DNA of 64,000 bases, taken from positions 1,116,001 to 1,180,000 of the forward strand of contig JAYZEN010000001.1 in assembly GCA_036337295.1 (NCBI GenBank). The letters are read 5' to 3'. Source of the DNA: Ketobacter sp036337295. Its GTDB lineage: Bacteria > Pseudomonadota > Gammaproteobacteria > Pseudomonadales > Ketobacteraceae. Made by a program: the position numbers and the translations under genes. The notes beneath the pieces are model-generated. The model saw nothing but the letters and a program-made list of their open reading frames with translations. It was not told the origin of the DNA and made no database searches. This document shows, in pieces, positions 26,618 to 35,131 of the stretch (position 1 is the first letter of the stretch; every line of letters begins with the position of its first letter).

Positions 26618-28332
26618 CCAGAGCTCCCGAAAGTCCACTCAACTAACTGCTGATTGGCCTTGAGCTTGGCACGCTGATGTAGCATAGCGTCATAGATCAT
26701 CTCCAGATTTTCATCAGATGCCTTCACCAAGGGTAGTGAAGATTCCGCTTCAATAAAAAAGCGCTCTCTATAATCTCCTTGACAATAGCCAGACTCCCAC
26801 CACTCCAGAATTCGCGACCTTGACTGATGCATTAATGGTGCAGACGGGAGCTTGTCACTCTTATCGGAGTTTATCTGGGTTGTCGCTGGCATCAGGTTCC
26901 ACAAATCATTATTAAACCACCTACTCCAGGGGAAGCAGTGATCCATCGCATAATCATGCCTTATCGATTTGTCGCTCCACACACAGTGCAGATGCTGGCC
27001 ATTGCTTTCAAGATTGGATTTAAGCGCGTCAGCACAAGACCTAGCTAGTCCTGTGTCCCTTCGAGCCTCATTCCACTGCATGGCCTGATAACAGGTGTCA
27101 CTGTTTACATAAAGATTCCACGCTCTCATCACGTCAACCCATTCACCGACTATTGCTGGTTCCAGCCAACAGCTGAATTGGCTCATCGTTTGCCAAATAA
27201 ATGCCGGTATACGAAAGACACCAAACTCAGACAACGTATCGCGTGTCAGATGAAAATATTTTCGTGCACGAACACTGCGTCGATCACATTGAAATACCTG
27301 TTCCGAAGTTCCAGGCCATGTAATGAAATGCGCCGGCATTTTCTGGATGTTATCGCTGGCCCTGTTAAGTGACCCGATAACATTCTTTGCATCATCGTCG
27401 GAAAAGAAAGCGCCAATTCTGAAATCATTGAGCGATATTTTACTCAATTTCCAGAAGTGCTGATCAGCCCATCCATACCCGCTTCTTTCTGCATGATCGG
27501 CTCGCGGTGATTGAATAATATTATGCTTCTGAACCAAAGGAATATAGAGTTTCAACCAATACGAAGCCACAAGGCCAAAAGGAATATCAACGCTATTATC
27601 GCTTCTCTGAATCACCATGCCGGGCAGACCATCTGCAATCCTTGTCAGGGCTCGCAAAAGACCGAGTTTGTACGTAGCAGACTTATTATCATTAACAATG
27701 ATGTGCCGTAGCACTGGCAAACTTCCAGTGCCGTCATCTGGCAACTTGAATACTACGGTTTCCCATTCCACGTCCTGACGCTGGAGTTGATCTTCCCTAT
27801 TCTCAATAAGAATCGTTGCAAGCGCCCGCTGATCGGCGAAACCTAGTAACTCATCAGAACTCGCTGGATAGAACTGGCGCAGCTCATTTTCTTCCTGGTT
27901 TTTCCCGTGCCGCAGAGTAATAACCAGAATACCGCCTGGAGCCAGAAGCTCACTGATTATCCTGAAGGCTCTTTGCCGCTTGGGTTGCGGTAAATGCATC
28001 CAGACTGCGCTCAATAACACCAGATTGAATCGATGCCCAGTGGCTCGCAGTTTCTTCAGATCCGGAAGCGAATCTTCTAACCAGGTCACTCTGGGATGTG
28101 ATGTTTTCTTTCCTAGCTCAGCAAACTCCTTGACTGGCTCTACTGCCACGACATCCCAGCCTTTACCGGCTAGCCAGTTCGCGTCTCTCCCTGAACCCGC
28201 ACCAATGTCACAAGCCATACCTGGCTGATCATTCAGATGCTTTACCCACCCAACGTGCAAAGAATCGACATCAATGCTGTTGTATTGAGCAGCAAGTTTC
28301 TCAGCATTTTGCTGGTAGTAGGTAAGAGACAT
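26614..28332 (-). CDS. SAM methyltransferase-HNH nuclease fusion protein
   Basis: A 572-residue protein with two recognisable ends. Residues 1-200 are a class I SAM methyltransferase: motif I CDIGAGSGRDANWL (about 41-54), acidic VVAVEP, and LVLLSAVWMHLP in the motif IV position. That is the UbiE/Methyltransf_11 pattern, not the NPPY/DPPY of DNA adenine methyltransferases. Residues about 464-500 are an HNH motif: DHCFPWSRWFNNDLWNL (His465, Asn475, Asn479) and INSDKSDKLP (Asn488). The 250 residues between have no motif I know. It converges on vsr with overlapping stop codons. An R-M, RNA-modification or anti-phage role is inferred from position only. Confidence 0.8.
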   Translation of the reverse strand: MSLTYYQQNAEKLAAQYNSIDVDSLHVGWVKHLNDQPGMACDIGAGSGRDANWLAGKGWDVVAVEPVKEFAELGKKTSHPRVTWLEDSLPDLKKLRATGHRFNLVLLSAVWMHLPQPKRQRAFRIISELLAPGGILVITLRHGKNQEENELRQFYPASSDELLGFADQRALATILIENREDQLQRQDVEWETVVFKLPDDGTGSLPVLRHIIVNDNKSATYKLGLLRALTRIADGLPGMVIQRSDNSVDIPFGLVASYWLKLYIPLVQKHNIIQSPRADHAERSGYGWADQHFWKLSKISLNDFRIGAFFSDDDAKNVIGSLNRASDNIQKMPAHFITWPGTSEQVFQCDRRSVRARKYFHLTRDTLSEFGVFRIPAFIWQTMSQFSCWLEPAIVGEWVDVMRAWNLYVNSDTCYQAMQWNEARRDTGLARSCADALKSNLESNGQHLHCVWSDKSIRHDYAMDHCFPWSRWFNNDLWNLMPATTQINSDKSDKLPSAPLMHQSRSRILEWWESGYCQGDYRERFFIEAESSLPLVKASDENLEMIYDAMLHQRAKLKANQQLVEWTFGSSG

Positions 28333-28508
28333 AGTGGGCTATATGAAAGGCCAATTGAGAACTTGAATATTATATACACTAATAGTCTACGAATTGGGGA
28401 GATTAAAACTGATCACGTATCAAGACTGGTCGCAGCGCAGGAAGGTTATTTGTTCGCTGGGAAGCCAATTTTCCCCATAGGAAGCCTCGGTTGGCTATCC
28501 TCCAAGTT

Positions 28509-28907
28509 TCAGCCCCCAAAGCCCGCCAATACACAAAGCACCCCCGCCGCCAACAGCACAATGACAGTCAATAATGTGCCCACGCTGCGCCCGAATACGT
28601 TCTGCGTCGTAAAGGCCAGCGCATAGCCATGCAGCATGCGCCCCACCAGCAAGGTGGCACCCAGGGCATGCAGAACCCAGGCGGCGGTGCCATTCAATTC
28701 CAGTATTCCCAGCAGTACCAGAATCAGGGGCACGTATTCGGAGAAGTTTGCATGGCCGCGAATCCGGCGCATCATTTCAGGGTCGCCTCCGTCCCCCAGG
28801 TTGGGCTTGCCGGGGCCCGCCCGCCCCTGCATGACTCTTACGCTAAGCACCAGAAACCAGATGGCCAGCAGGCCGGCATACAGTGGGATGACTCCAAACC
28901 GCGCCAT
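28509..28907 (-). CDS. MAPEG-family membrane protein
   Basis: A 132-residue integral membrane protein with four hydrophobic segments (about 7-27, 58-78, 80-100, 110-130). The MAPEG pattern is seen in RIRGHANFSEYVPLILVLLGILE and GATLLVGRMLHGYAL. Members include glutathione-dependent transferases; the substrate here is unknown. The start CAT lies within a GCGCCAT half-site, and the gene is divergent from the Fic-like gene, so the two may share an operator. The 176 bp on its far side, up to the methyltransferase-HNH gene, hold no gene that I can see. Confidence 0.88.
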   Translation of the reverse strand: MARFGVIPLYAGLLAIWFLVLSVRVMQGRAGPGKPNLGDGGDPEMMRRIRGHANFSEYVPLILVLLGILELNGTAAWVLHALGATLLVGRMLHGYALAFTTQNVFGRSVGTLLTVIVLLAAGVLCVLAGFGG

Positions 28908-28923
28908 TTTACTACAACAAAAG

Positions 28924-28980
28924 TGGCGCAGTTAGCAAAACCGCGCCATAATGGCGCCATACCTCATCCATACTGCGCCA
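28924..28980. promoter_or_regulatory. Palindromic operator in the MAPEG/Fic divergent promoter
   Basis: A 15-bp perfect palindrome GCGCCATAATGGCGC (28943-28957) is enclosed by the inverted pair TGGCGCAGT (28924-28932) / ACTGCGCCA (28972-28980), and a further GCGCCAT half-site is at 28901-28907. The Fic-like protein carries its own winged-helix domain and is a natural candidate to bind here. Confidence 0.65.
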
Positions 28981-28986
28981 AATGCC

Positions 28987-30327
28987 ATGTCATCTACCAG
29001 CGAATTGCTACACAGCATTGAATCCTCGCCCCAGGGCTTATCGCTTTCTGAATTATTGAATAATCATCCGGATATCCCCCGACGTACTGCCCAGCGCCAT
29101 ATTGCCCGACTGCTGGAAAACAGCCAAATCATCGCCCGGGGCGAAGGCCGGGCACGCCGTTATTTCAGTGCCAAGGGGTCGGTGCAAACGGATTCCCATC
29201 GCTTCCCCAATTTCATCCCCCTCTCAGCCGACAGCCGCGACATCCTCAGCTACGTTGAACAACCACTTGCCGCACGCCATCCTGTGAGTTATCAACGTGA
29301 TTTGCTGGATGCGTACCAGCCCAACCAATCCTGGTACCTGTCCGATTCGTTGCGTCGTAATCTGCATAAAATGGGCAATACAGCCGAATTGAATGCTCCT
29401 GCCGGCACCTTCAGCCGCAACATCCTAAACCGACTTTTGATTGATCTTTCCTGGGCCTCAAGCCATTTGGAAGGGAACACCTACTCTCGGCTCGATACTC
29501 GCGAGCTGATCGAGCACGGCACAGTGGCCACGGGCAAGGCGAGCCTGGAGACCCAGATGATCCTGAACCACAAGGCGGCCGTTGAGCTGCTGGTGGAGAA
29601 CATTGACCAAATCGGTTTCGACCGCTTCACCCTTATGAATCTGCACGGTACTTTGGCAGAGAACCTGCTGCCCAATCCGGCAGATGAGGGCCGCATACGC
29701 CAGCATGCGGTGGATATTGGGCAAAGTGTTTATCGCCCCCTGTCTACTCCACAACAGATTGATGAGGCCATGGATGCAATGTTGGATAAGGTCAGTCGAA
29801 TCAAAGATCCCTTCGAACAATCCTTTTTTATCATGGTGCACCTTCCCTATCTGCAACCCTTCGCCGACGTCAACAAGCGAACATCGCGATTGGCGGCCAA
29901 CATACCGTTGATCCACGCCAACTTGTGTCCGATGACCTTTCTTGATGTGCCGGAAACCGCGTACAGTTGTGCGATGCTGGGCGTGTATGAGATGGGCCGG
30001 GTGGAGTTGTTGCGGGATCTTTATGTTTGGGCATATGAACGTTCAACCCGGGAATACCTTGCCATCAAACGGGATCTGGCAGAACCCGACCCACTGCGAT
30101 TGGCTTGGCGTCAATTAATTAAGGGCACGATCCAGGGCGTCATTCTTCACCCCGAGGAAGATCCACTCGCTTATATAGAACAAGCGGTTAAACGGCAGGT
30201 GCCAGCGCAACTTCAGGATAATGTTCAAGCCCTGATTGTGGAGGAGCTGCGACGCCTGCATGAGGGTGTACTGGCACGTTATGGCCTGAGGCCGTCTGAG
30301 TATGCTTCGTGGAAAGCACAACACTGA
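28987..30327 (+). CDS. Fic-domain protein with winged-helix N-terminus, catalytic His replaced
   Basis: A 446-residue protein. The N-terminus (about 1-60) is a winged HTH (LSLSELLNNHPDIPRRTAQRHIARLLENSQ). The inhibitory helix motif SSHLEGN (Ser158 to Asn164) fits (S/T)xxxE(G/N). The Fic motif, normally HPFxDGNGR, reads QPFADVNKR (290-298): Gln replaces His, and Lys replaces the second Gly. Fic enzymes usually transfer AMP to target proteins through that His, so this protein may be inactive as an AMP transferase or use another chemistry. Start 28987 is downstream of the palindromes; 28951 is the in-frame alternative but lies within one. Confidence 0.85.
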   Translation: MSSTSELLHSIESSPQGLSLSELLNNHPDIPRRTAQRHIARLLENSQIIARGEGRARRYFSAKGSVQTDSHRFPNFIPLSADSRDILSYVEQPLAARHPVSYQRDLLDAYQPNQSWYLSDSLRRNLHKMGNTAELNAPAGTFSRNILNRLLIDLSWASSHLEGNTYSRLDTRELIEHGTVATGKASLETQMILNHKAAVELLVENIDQIGFDRFTLMNLHGTLAENLLPNPADEGRIRQHAVDIGQSVYRPLSTPQQIDEAMDAMLDKVSRIKDPFEQSFFIMVHLPYLQPFADVNKRTSRLAANIPLIHANLCPMTFLDVPETAYSCAMLGVYEMGRVELLRDLYVWAYERSTREYLAIKRDLAEPDPLRLAWRQLIKGTIQGVILHPEEDPLAYIEQAVKRQVPAQLQDNVQALIVEELRRLHEGVLARYGLRPSEYASWKAQH

Positions 30328-30348
30328 ATCTGCTTCAAAGAATTCGAA

Positions 30349-31533
30349 TTACTTTTTTGCGTCAGCACTCACCGGAAACAACCCCCAATAGCGCCCTTGC
30401 GAATTCATCTTACCCGCCTTCGCGGCCGCCGCCTCCCCATGCCCCCAGAACACATCACCCCGCACCGGGCCACGGATCGCGCCACCGGTATCCTGCGCGA
30501 TCATTAAACGGCGGATCGGTTGATCGCTCTCAGGCACCGGTTCGATATCCACCCATAACGGCAAGCCATAGGGCAGCCAGGATGGGTCCACCGCCAGCGA
30601 GCGCTGCGCAGTCAGGGCGATACCCTCGGCGCCGATGGGGCCCGCACCGTTAACCTCGCGAAAGAACACATAGGATTGGTTGGTGTTCATGATGGTCGCG
30701 GCCTGATCCGGATTCTGGTCTAACCAATGGCGAATGCTCTGCATGGACACCGTTTCTTTGCTCAGCACGCCCATCTTGATCAGCTCCCGGCCGATGGCGT
30801 AGTAAGGGTGCCCGTTGTGGCCGGCATAGCCGATGCGCACCTCCGATCCGTCATCCATTTCCACCACGCCGGAGCCCTGGATCTGGGTAAAGAATGCATC
30901 CACCGGATCATCCACCCACAGCAGGACGCTGTCCGGGTGCGGCCATTGATCCGTCGTAATCTGTTTGCGGGTTTCATAGGGTGTGAGTTTGCCGTTCATC
31001 ACGCGGCCGGCAATGCGCTGGCCTTTTAAGTCCGACCGAAAATCCCCCAGCTGGACCATGATCAGATCGTCCGGCCGTTGGTGTAAAGGGGTAAGGTACG
31101 GTGCCTTCGGCGTGCGGGAGCCATTCAGGCTTGCTTCAAAATAGCCAGTGAACAGGCCTTTGCTGTCGCCATTGTTGGTAATTTGGTAGGGCGTGAAGTG
31201 GGTTTCAAAAAACTGTTTGAGCGCCGCGGGATCATCGGCGTTTACTGTTTTGAATTGGGAGCAGATGGATTGCCATAGGCCGTTGCTGCCGGCCTGTTCT
31301 ATTGAGGAGAAGGGTTGAGCTGGATTGAGTTTTTGGATTCGGGTGCAGCTGCGGTTGAAAGCTTGGGTGAAGGAGGCGAGCGGGTCGTGGCCCAAGCCGG
31401 GTAACGCCTTGAAGGTGCTGGGCGTTACCAACAGGTTGGGTGCTTTCTCTGTGGTGGCGCAAGAGGCAACCAATAGTGTAGCAATCAGGATTGCTAAGGT
31501 TTGTAGAGATTTAACTTGATTATTGAGTCTCAC
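30349..31533 (-). CDS. mltA: Membrane-bound lytic murein transglycosylase A
   Basis: A 394-residue lipoprotein that cleaves peptidoglycan to 1,6-anhydro-muropeptides. The signal peptide ends at the lipobox LVASC (Cys about 25). The MltA core includes GLFTGYFEASLNGSRTPKAPYLTPLHQRP, GSGVVEMDDGSEVRIGYAGHNGHPY and the C-terminal 3D domain with IAQDTGGAIRGPVRGDVFWG, whose aspartates are catalytic. Start is GTG 31533 with a weak ribosome-binding site. Family length is typical. The gap to the convergent Fic-like gene is 21 bp. Confidence 0.95.
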   Translation of the reverse strand: MRLNNQVKSLQTLAILIATLLVASCATTEKAPNLLVTPSTFKALPGLGHDPLASFTQAFNRSCTRIQKLNPAQPFSSIEQAGSNGLWQSICSQFKTVNADDPAALKQFFETHFTPYQITNNGDSKGLFTGYFEASLNGSRTPKAPYLTPLHQRPDDLIMVQLGDFRSDLKGQRIAGRVMNGKLTPYETRKQITTDQWPHPDSVLLWVDDPVDAFFTQIQGSGVVEMDDGSEVRIGYAGHNGHPYYAIGRELIKMGVLSKETVSMQSIRHWLDQNPDQAATIMNTNQSYVFFREVNGAGPIGAEGIALTAQRSLAVDPSWLPYGLPLWVDIEPVPESDQPIRRLMIAQDTGGAIRGPVRGDVFWGHGEAAAAKAGKMNSQGRYWGLFPVSADAKK

Positions 31534-31578
31534 GCTTCATCAAACCTGAAATCATCATTGCAGAATATATTATTCGCA

Positions 31579-34500
31579 TTAATTTGTTTGATAAAGCGTA
31601 AACTTGCCCTCAGTTGAAAGAACGTTCTTATACTGGTCTGGACCTATCCTGAGATTAAAGTAATTCAAATAGGAAGCGTCCCCCTCAAGCACATCGGACT
31701 TCCAAATCATCCGCCCCGAACTAGGGGAAAGCTCATAGAGACGCATCTCACTCTCCGCCTCGGCAATCACGACCATCGAATTACGGGTAGACGCTTCCAG
31801 AAACTCGGGGATGTTGGTTACCTTTAGAGGAACACTAAACCTCGAAACCAGTTCATAGCCCTCAAACACATAAAACCATGTCGAACTGCCCTGTGGCCTG
31901 ACAACAATCAGCTCTTTCTCGCTATCAGCATCCACGTTCTGAAACGACATCATCATATTATTTGTTGCCCCGAAAAATTCCTTATCAACATATTCGAAAA
32001 CCAATTGGGAACCACCATTCCTATACTCATAAGCACGCAGAGACATTCCACCATACATATCCGATCCGAGCATAACTAAATCTTGTACACCATCATGATC
32101 AAGATCCGATAACTTCTGCTCATTACGAAAAATCAAATCCAATCCATCACGGCACTCTACCGTTTGGTTGGCAACACCCAAATCCCGGTACATCAGAACA
32201 CAATTGTAGAGAGTAAAGAAATCAGGGATTAGATTACCATTGTAATCCCCGACCAGAATATGCCCATTTAACTCTCCTTCCTGTATAGCAAGGTTTTCTC
32301 CACTGATTACATCTTTAATGCTGTGATACCACTCTCGCTCATTACGACGAGCCCCGGTATCCGATATTTTTGTATAGTCAATAAAAAACTCATTCACCCA
32401 GACATGCTGTCCTGAGTTCGTATAGTACAAACCGGAAGGACCATCATACCTAGTACTCCAGTAATCCCCTATAGACTCAACATTGCCCATTTCATCTAAC
32501 TTAATCCGATCATAGTTACTGAACAACGAATAACCATCATCATTCCGGAACATTTTGGTCTCACCATTTCTAGAGAATGTTTCTTTTTCAGGAATTAAAG
32601 GTATATATCGATCGTTTTCATAATCGAACAGAAACTCTCTTCGATCGGCCTCCATCACCAGCCCACGAAAATCAGAAGGCCTTCCACCTTCACTAAGCAC
32701 TGTCAGGCGCTCGGTAGCGATTGTCCCCATATCCAATGTTCGGACCTTCGTCAGAGAGCCTGAAATGAAGGAGTAGACTTGCAATTCTCTCGTATACATA
32801 CGCGAATCATAGAGCACTACTTCCAGTGCAGAGTCTCCCATCACATCTACCATAGCCAGCGTGGGATACCACAACATACCATCGCCGATAATAGGCGATA
32901 ATATATGATTGATTGGCTCAGCATTGCTTTCCAAATCCTGAACCTTTATCTCAAGATCCACCCCACCAAATGCTGCTCCAATGTGTTTTCTGACGAGTTG
33001 CCGTCGCCCATTTCCGTATAGATCCGTCACAAAAACGCCTTCGCTTATAGAAAAAGGCTCCAACGTAAGTTTTTGTTCACCATCCAATCCCAGCACAGCC
33101 CCATCAGAAAATATCAGTTCAACCGAATTTTTCTCCGTCAGATCTCCCAATGCTTTAAATGTGGCATCGCGTTCAATGGTCGAGATTGATCCATCCTGAA
33201 TATTCAGAACGTAGAATACGCCATCAACGGATTCATCCTTTAGCACAACATGTGGTGTTGAAACGTAGGTAAAGTCCGATAGGTACAGCGCCCTGCTATT
33301 TTCAGAGATTGGCAATGCATGGCTTGCAACTATTGTCGATTCGTTGAGGTTTAGAATAACAACCCCTTGTGCGAGGCCGACAATCAACTCCTTAACCCCA
33401 TCCCCATTCAAATCTCTCCACCAAGTCTTATAGATTTTCCCTAAAGCACTCAAATCAATATCAAGTCTGGACCTTTGAATTTCCTTATTCAGAATTGAGT
33501 CAATATAGTACTGCTCATTTATTTGGGCCAAACGAGCATATTGCTGCTCACCATTTATCAACGCCCAGGGAAAACCTGCGCTCAAAACTACAGTTTCACC
33601 AGTCAACTCTTGCTTCTGATAAACTTCAGGGTCAGATAGCACATTCACAAGTACCGTCGTTTCCTTTCTGTTATCGACAGAAACTTCTATTGAAAACTCA
33701 ACGGGTTCATCGCTTGGCAAAAGAAACGCAGGTTTACCATAGAGCAGCCCTTCGGGTGTAACAAAAACACCTTCAGGTGCAGAGGAAATACTGATGTCGT
33801 AGGGTCCGTCCTCCTCAAGGTTCAATATATTCAGCTGAACATTCAATTCTTCGCCTTCTAACAAATGCTGCTGGGGAACCGGTTCCACATCAGCTGCCAG
33901 TGGCATTACTGCAACGGTGGCTGAAAGTGTGGCCTCCCTAACACCCGTCCCGAGCCAAACCTCCAAGTTGAAATTTTCAACGCATTGAGATGCTATGGAG
34001 ACTTCTGAAGAGTCGCCCAACCAATCAGGCGTACAACGATATGCCCCATCAACCCACTCCATATTGGTTTCGAAAAAATCTTTGACCTCGCCGACCACAT
34101 CAGAAAAAGCAAGCAGCAGCGTTTCTTTTCGTTCCACATCGAACTCAGATTTTATTTGAGAAAAGTACTTTTCGAGGTGCGGCCAATTAAAGAGTTCACC
34201 AACCAAAATCCTAAACGGTGCAGTATTCTGATCAGAATGGAGAGACATCAAAGCGGAAGTCACTTCACGATCAATGGGATCATCAAGTTCCGCATCCACA
34301 CGGGTATCATCAGCGCCTGAAAGACTCAAACTCGGGGCCTCATACCCCAAATTCACATACCCATACCCACCTATATAAAACTGACCGCTTAACGCAGTAT
34401 CAGATAGTTCAACATTTTTGAGTGCGAAGTATTCGTTCACTGAAGACGCATATATGGCTAATTCCGTAGTGAATCCACCCACAACGTGATTAGCAAAGCC

Positions 34501-35025
34501 AGAGACTCGATATTTCTCATACTCGGTTTCGATCTCTATTCCAAGAACATCAACTTGCATTGAGCTTTCATCCAGCTCTTCTAGCTCCGGGTCCTTATCT
34601 AATTCCAGCTTCCCCGTCAGGGTCATACCCTGAATGCTACAGTGATCAAATATTACGGAACGTTTATTATCACCCGAACTTTTAACGGAATATTTCCCGG
34701 ATTCACAGGGAATATAGTCAACATCCTCTTCTATCGCACCCCTTTCCTTATACATCAAATATCCGGGCATATTCGAAAAATGACCCAGCGATAATTCCCG
34801 AAACAAAGCCAAAGCAGAATAGGCTGAGCTCATAAAATACATAGCATTTGTTGAATCGAGAGCAACCAGATTCTCTTCACCAACATATGTAACACTTTGG
34901 ACAGAAGACCCAGGTGAATTAGTTTTCTTTTCATCACCCCCGCCGCCACCGCCACCGCCACCGCCACCACAAGCAGTCAGTAAGCTGAAAACAAAAGCCA
35001 ATGTGGTAAATCTGGTTATATGCAC
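31579..35025 (-). CDS. Large FG-GAP/VCBS-repeat lipoprotein with poly-Gly linker
   Basis: A 1148-residue lipoprotein. The signal peptide ends LLTAC, and the lipidated Cys is followed by eleven Gly. Calcium-loop FG-GAP/VCBS-like units are scattered through the C-terminal two thirds: LNGDGVKELIVGL, MGDSALEVVLYDS, NGNLIPDFFTLYN, LDHDGVQDLVMLG, ADSEKELIVVRP. A putative Ig-like segment (GLLYGKPAFLLPSDEPVEFSIEVSVD) precedes them. Such proteins form surface beta-propellers. Start GTG 35025 follows GGGGAAG. The gene is AT-richer than its neighbours. The Gly tract is coded by GGTGGC hexamer repeats (34937-34969). Function is unknown; adhesion or surface binding is inferred. Confidence 0.75.
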   Translation of the reverse strand: MHITRFTTLAFVFSLLTACGGGGGGGGGGGDEKKTNSPGSSVQSVTYVGEENLVALDSTNAMYFMSSAYSALALFRELSLGHFSNMPGYLMYKERGAIEEDVDYIPCESGKYSVKSSGDNKRSVIFDHCSIQGMTLTGKLELDKDPELEELDESSMQVDVLGIEIETEYEKYRVSGFANHVVGGFTTELAIYASSVNEYFALKNVELSDTALSGQFYIGGYGYVNLGYEAPSLSLSGADDTRVDAELDDPIDREVTSALMSLHSDQNTAPFRILVGELFNWPHLEKYFSQIKSEFDVERKETLLLAFSDVVGEVKDFFETNMEWVDGAYRCTPDWLGDSSEVSIASQCVENFNLEVWLGTGVREATLSATVAVMPLAADVEPVPQQHLLEGEELNVQLNILNLEEDGPYDISISSAPEGVFVTPEGLLYGKPAFLLPSDEPVEFSIEVSVDNRKETTVLVNVLSDPEVYQKQELTGETVVLSAGFPWALINGEQQYARLAQINEQYYIDSILNKEIQRSRLDIDLSALGKIYKTWWRDLNGDGVKELIVGLAQGVVILNLNESTIVASHALPISENSRALYLSDFTYVSTPHVVLKDESVDGVFYVLNIQDGSISTIERDATFKALGDLTEKNSVELIFSDGAVLGLDGEQKLTLEPFSISEGVFVTDLYGNGRRQLVRKHIGAAFGGVDLEIKVQDLESNAEPINHILSPIIGDGMLWYPTLAMVDVMGDSALEVVLYDSRMYTRELQVYSFISGSLTKVRTLDMGTIATERLTVLSEGGRPSDFRGLVMEADRREFLFDYENDRYIPLIPEKETFSRNGETKMFRNDDGYSLFSNYDRIKLDEMGNVESIGDYWSTRYDGPSGLYYTNSGQHVWVNEFFIDYTKISDTGARRNEREWYHSIKDVISGENLAIQEGELNGHILVGDYNGNLIPDFFTLYNCVLMYRDLGVANQTVECRDGLDLIFRNEQKLSDLDHDGVQDLVMLGSDMYGGMSLRAYEYRNGGSQLVFEYVDKEFFGATNNMMMSFQNVDADSEKELIVVRPQGSSTWFYVFEGYELVSRFSVPLKVTNIPEFLEASTRNSMVVIAEAESEMRLYELSPSSGRMIWKSDVLEGDASYLNYFNLRIGPDQYKNVLSTEGKFTLYQTN

Positions 35026-35045
35026 GCTACAACTTCCCCAATAAT

Positions 35046-35071
35046 CAATAAAAAAGGTGCCTTAGGCACCT
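35046..35071 (-). terminator. Terminator of the glycine cleavage operon
   Basis: On the minus strand, AGGTGCC and GGCACCT (35055-35071) form a 7-bp stem with a 3-base loop, followed by six T and an AT-rich end. It is about 60 bp past the gcvPB stop. Confidence 0.9.
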
Positions 35072-35131
35072 TTCCTTATTTTCCGTCGAACAGGTTTGCT
35101 TGATAAATGCAATCTTGGTTAAGATCTGTAA

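Noticed and set aside
34937..34969. GGTGGC tract as an on/off phase switch
   Set aside because: The repeat unit is six bases, so length changes would not shift the frame; only linker length could vary.
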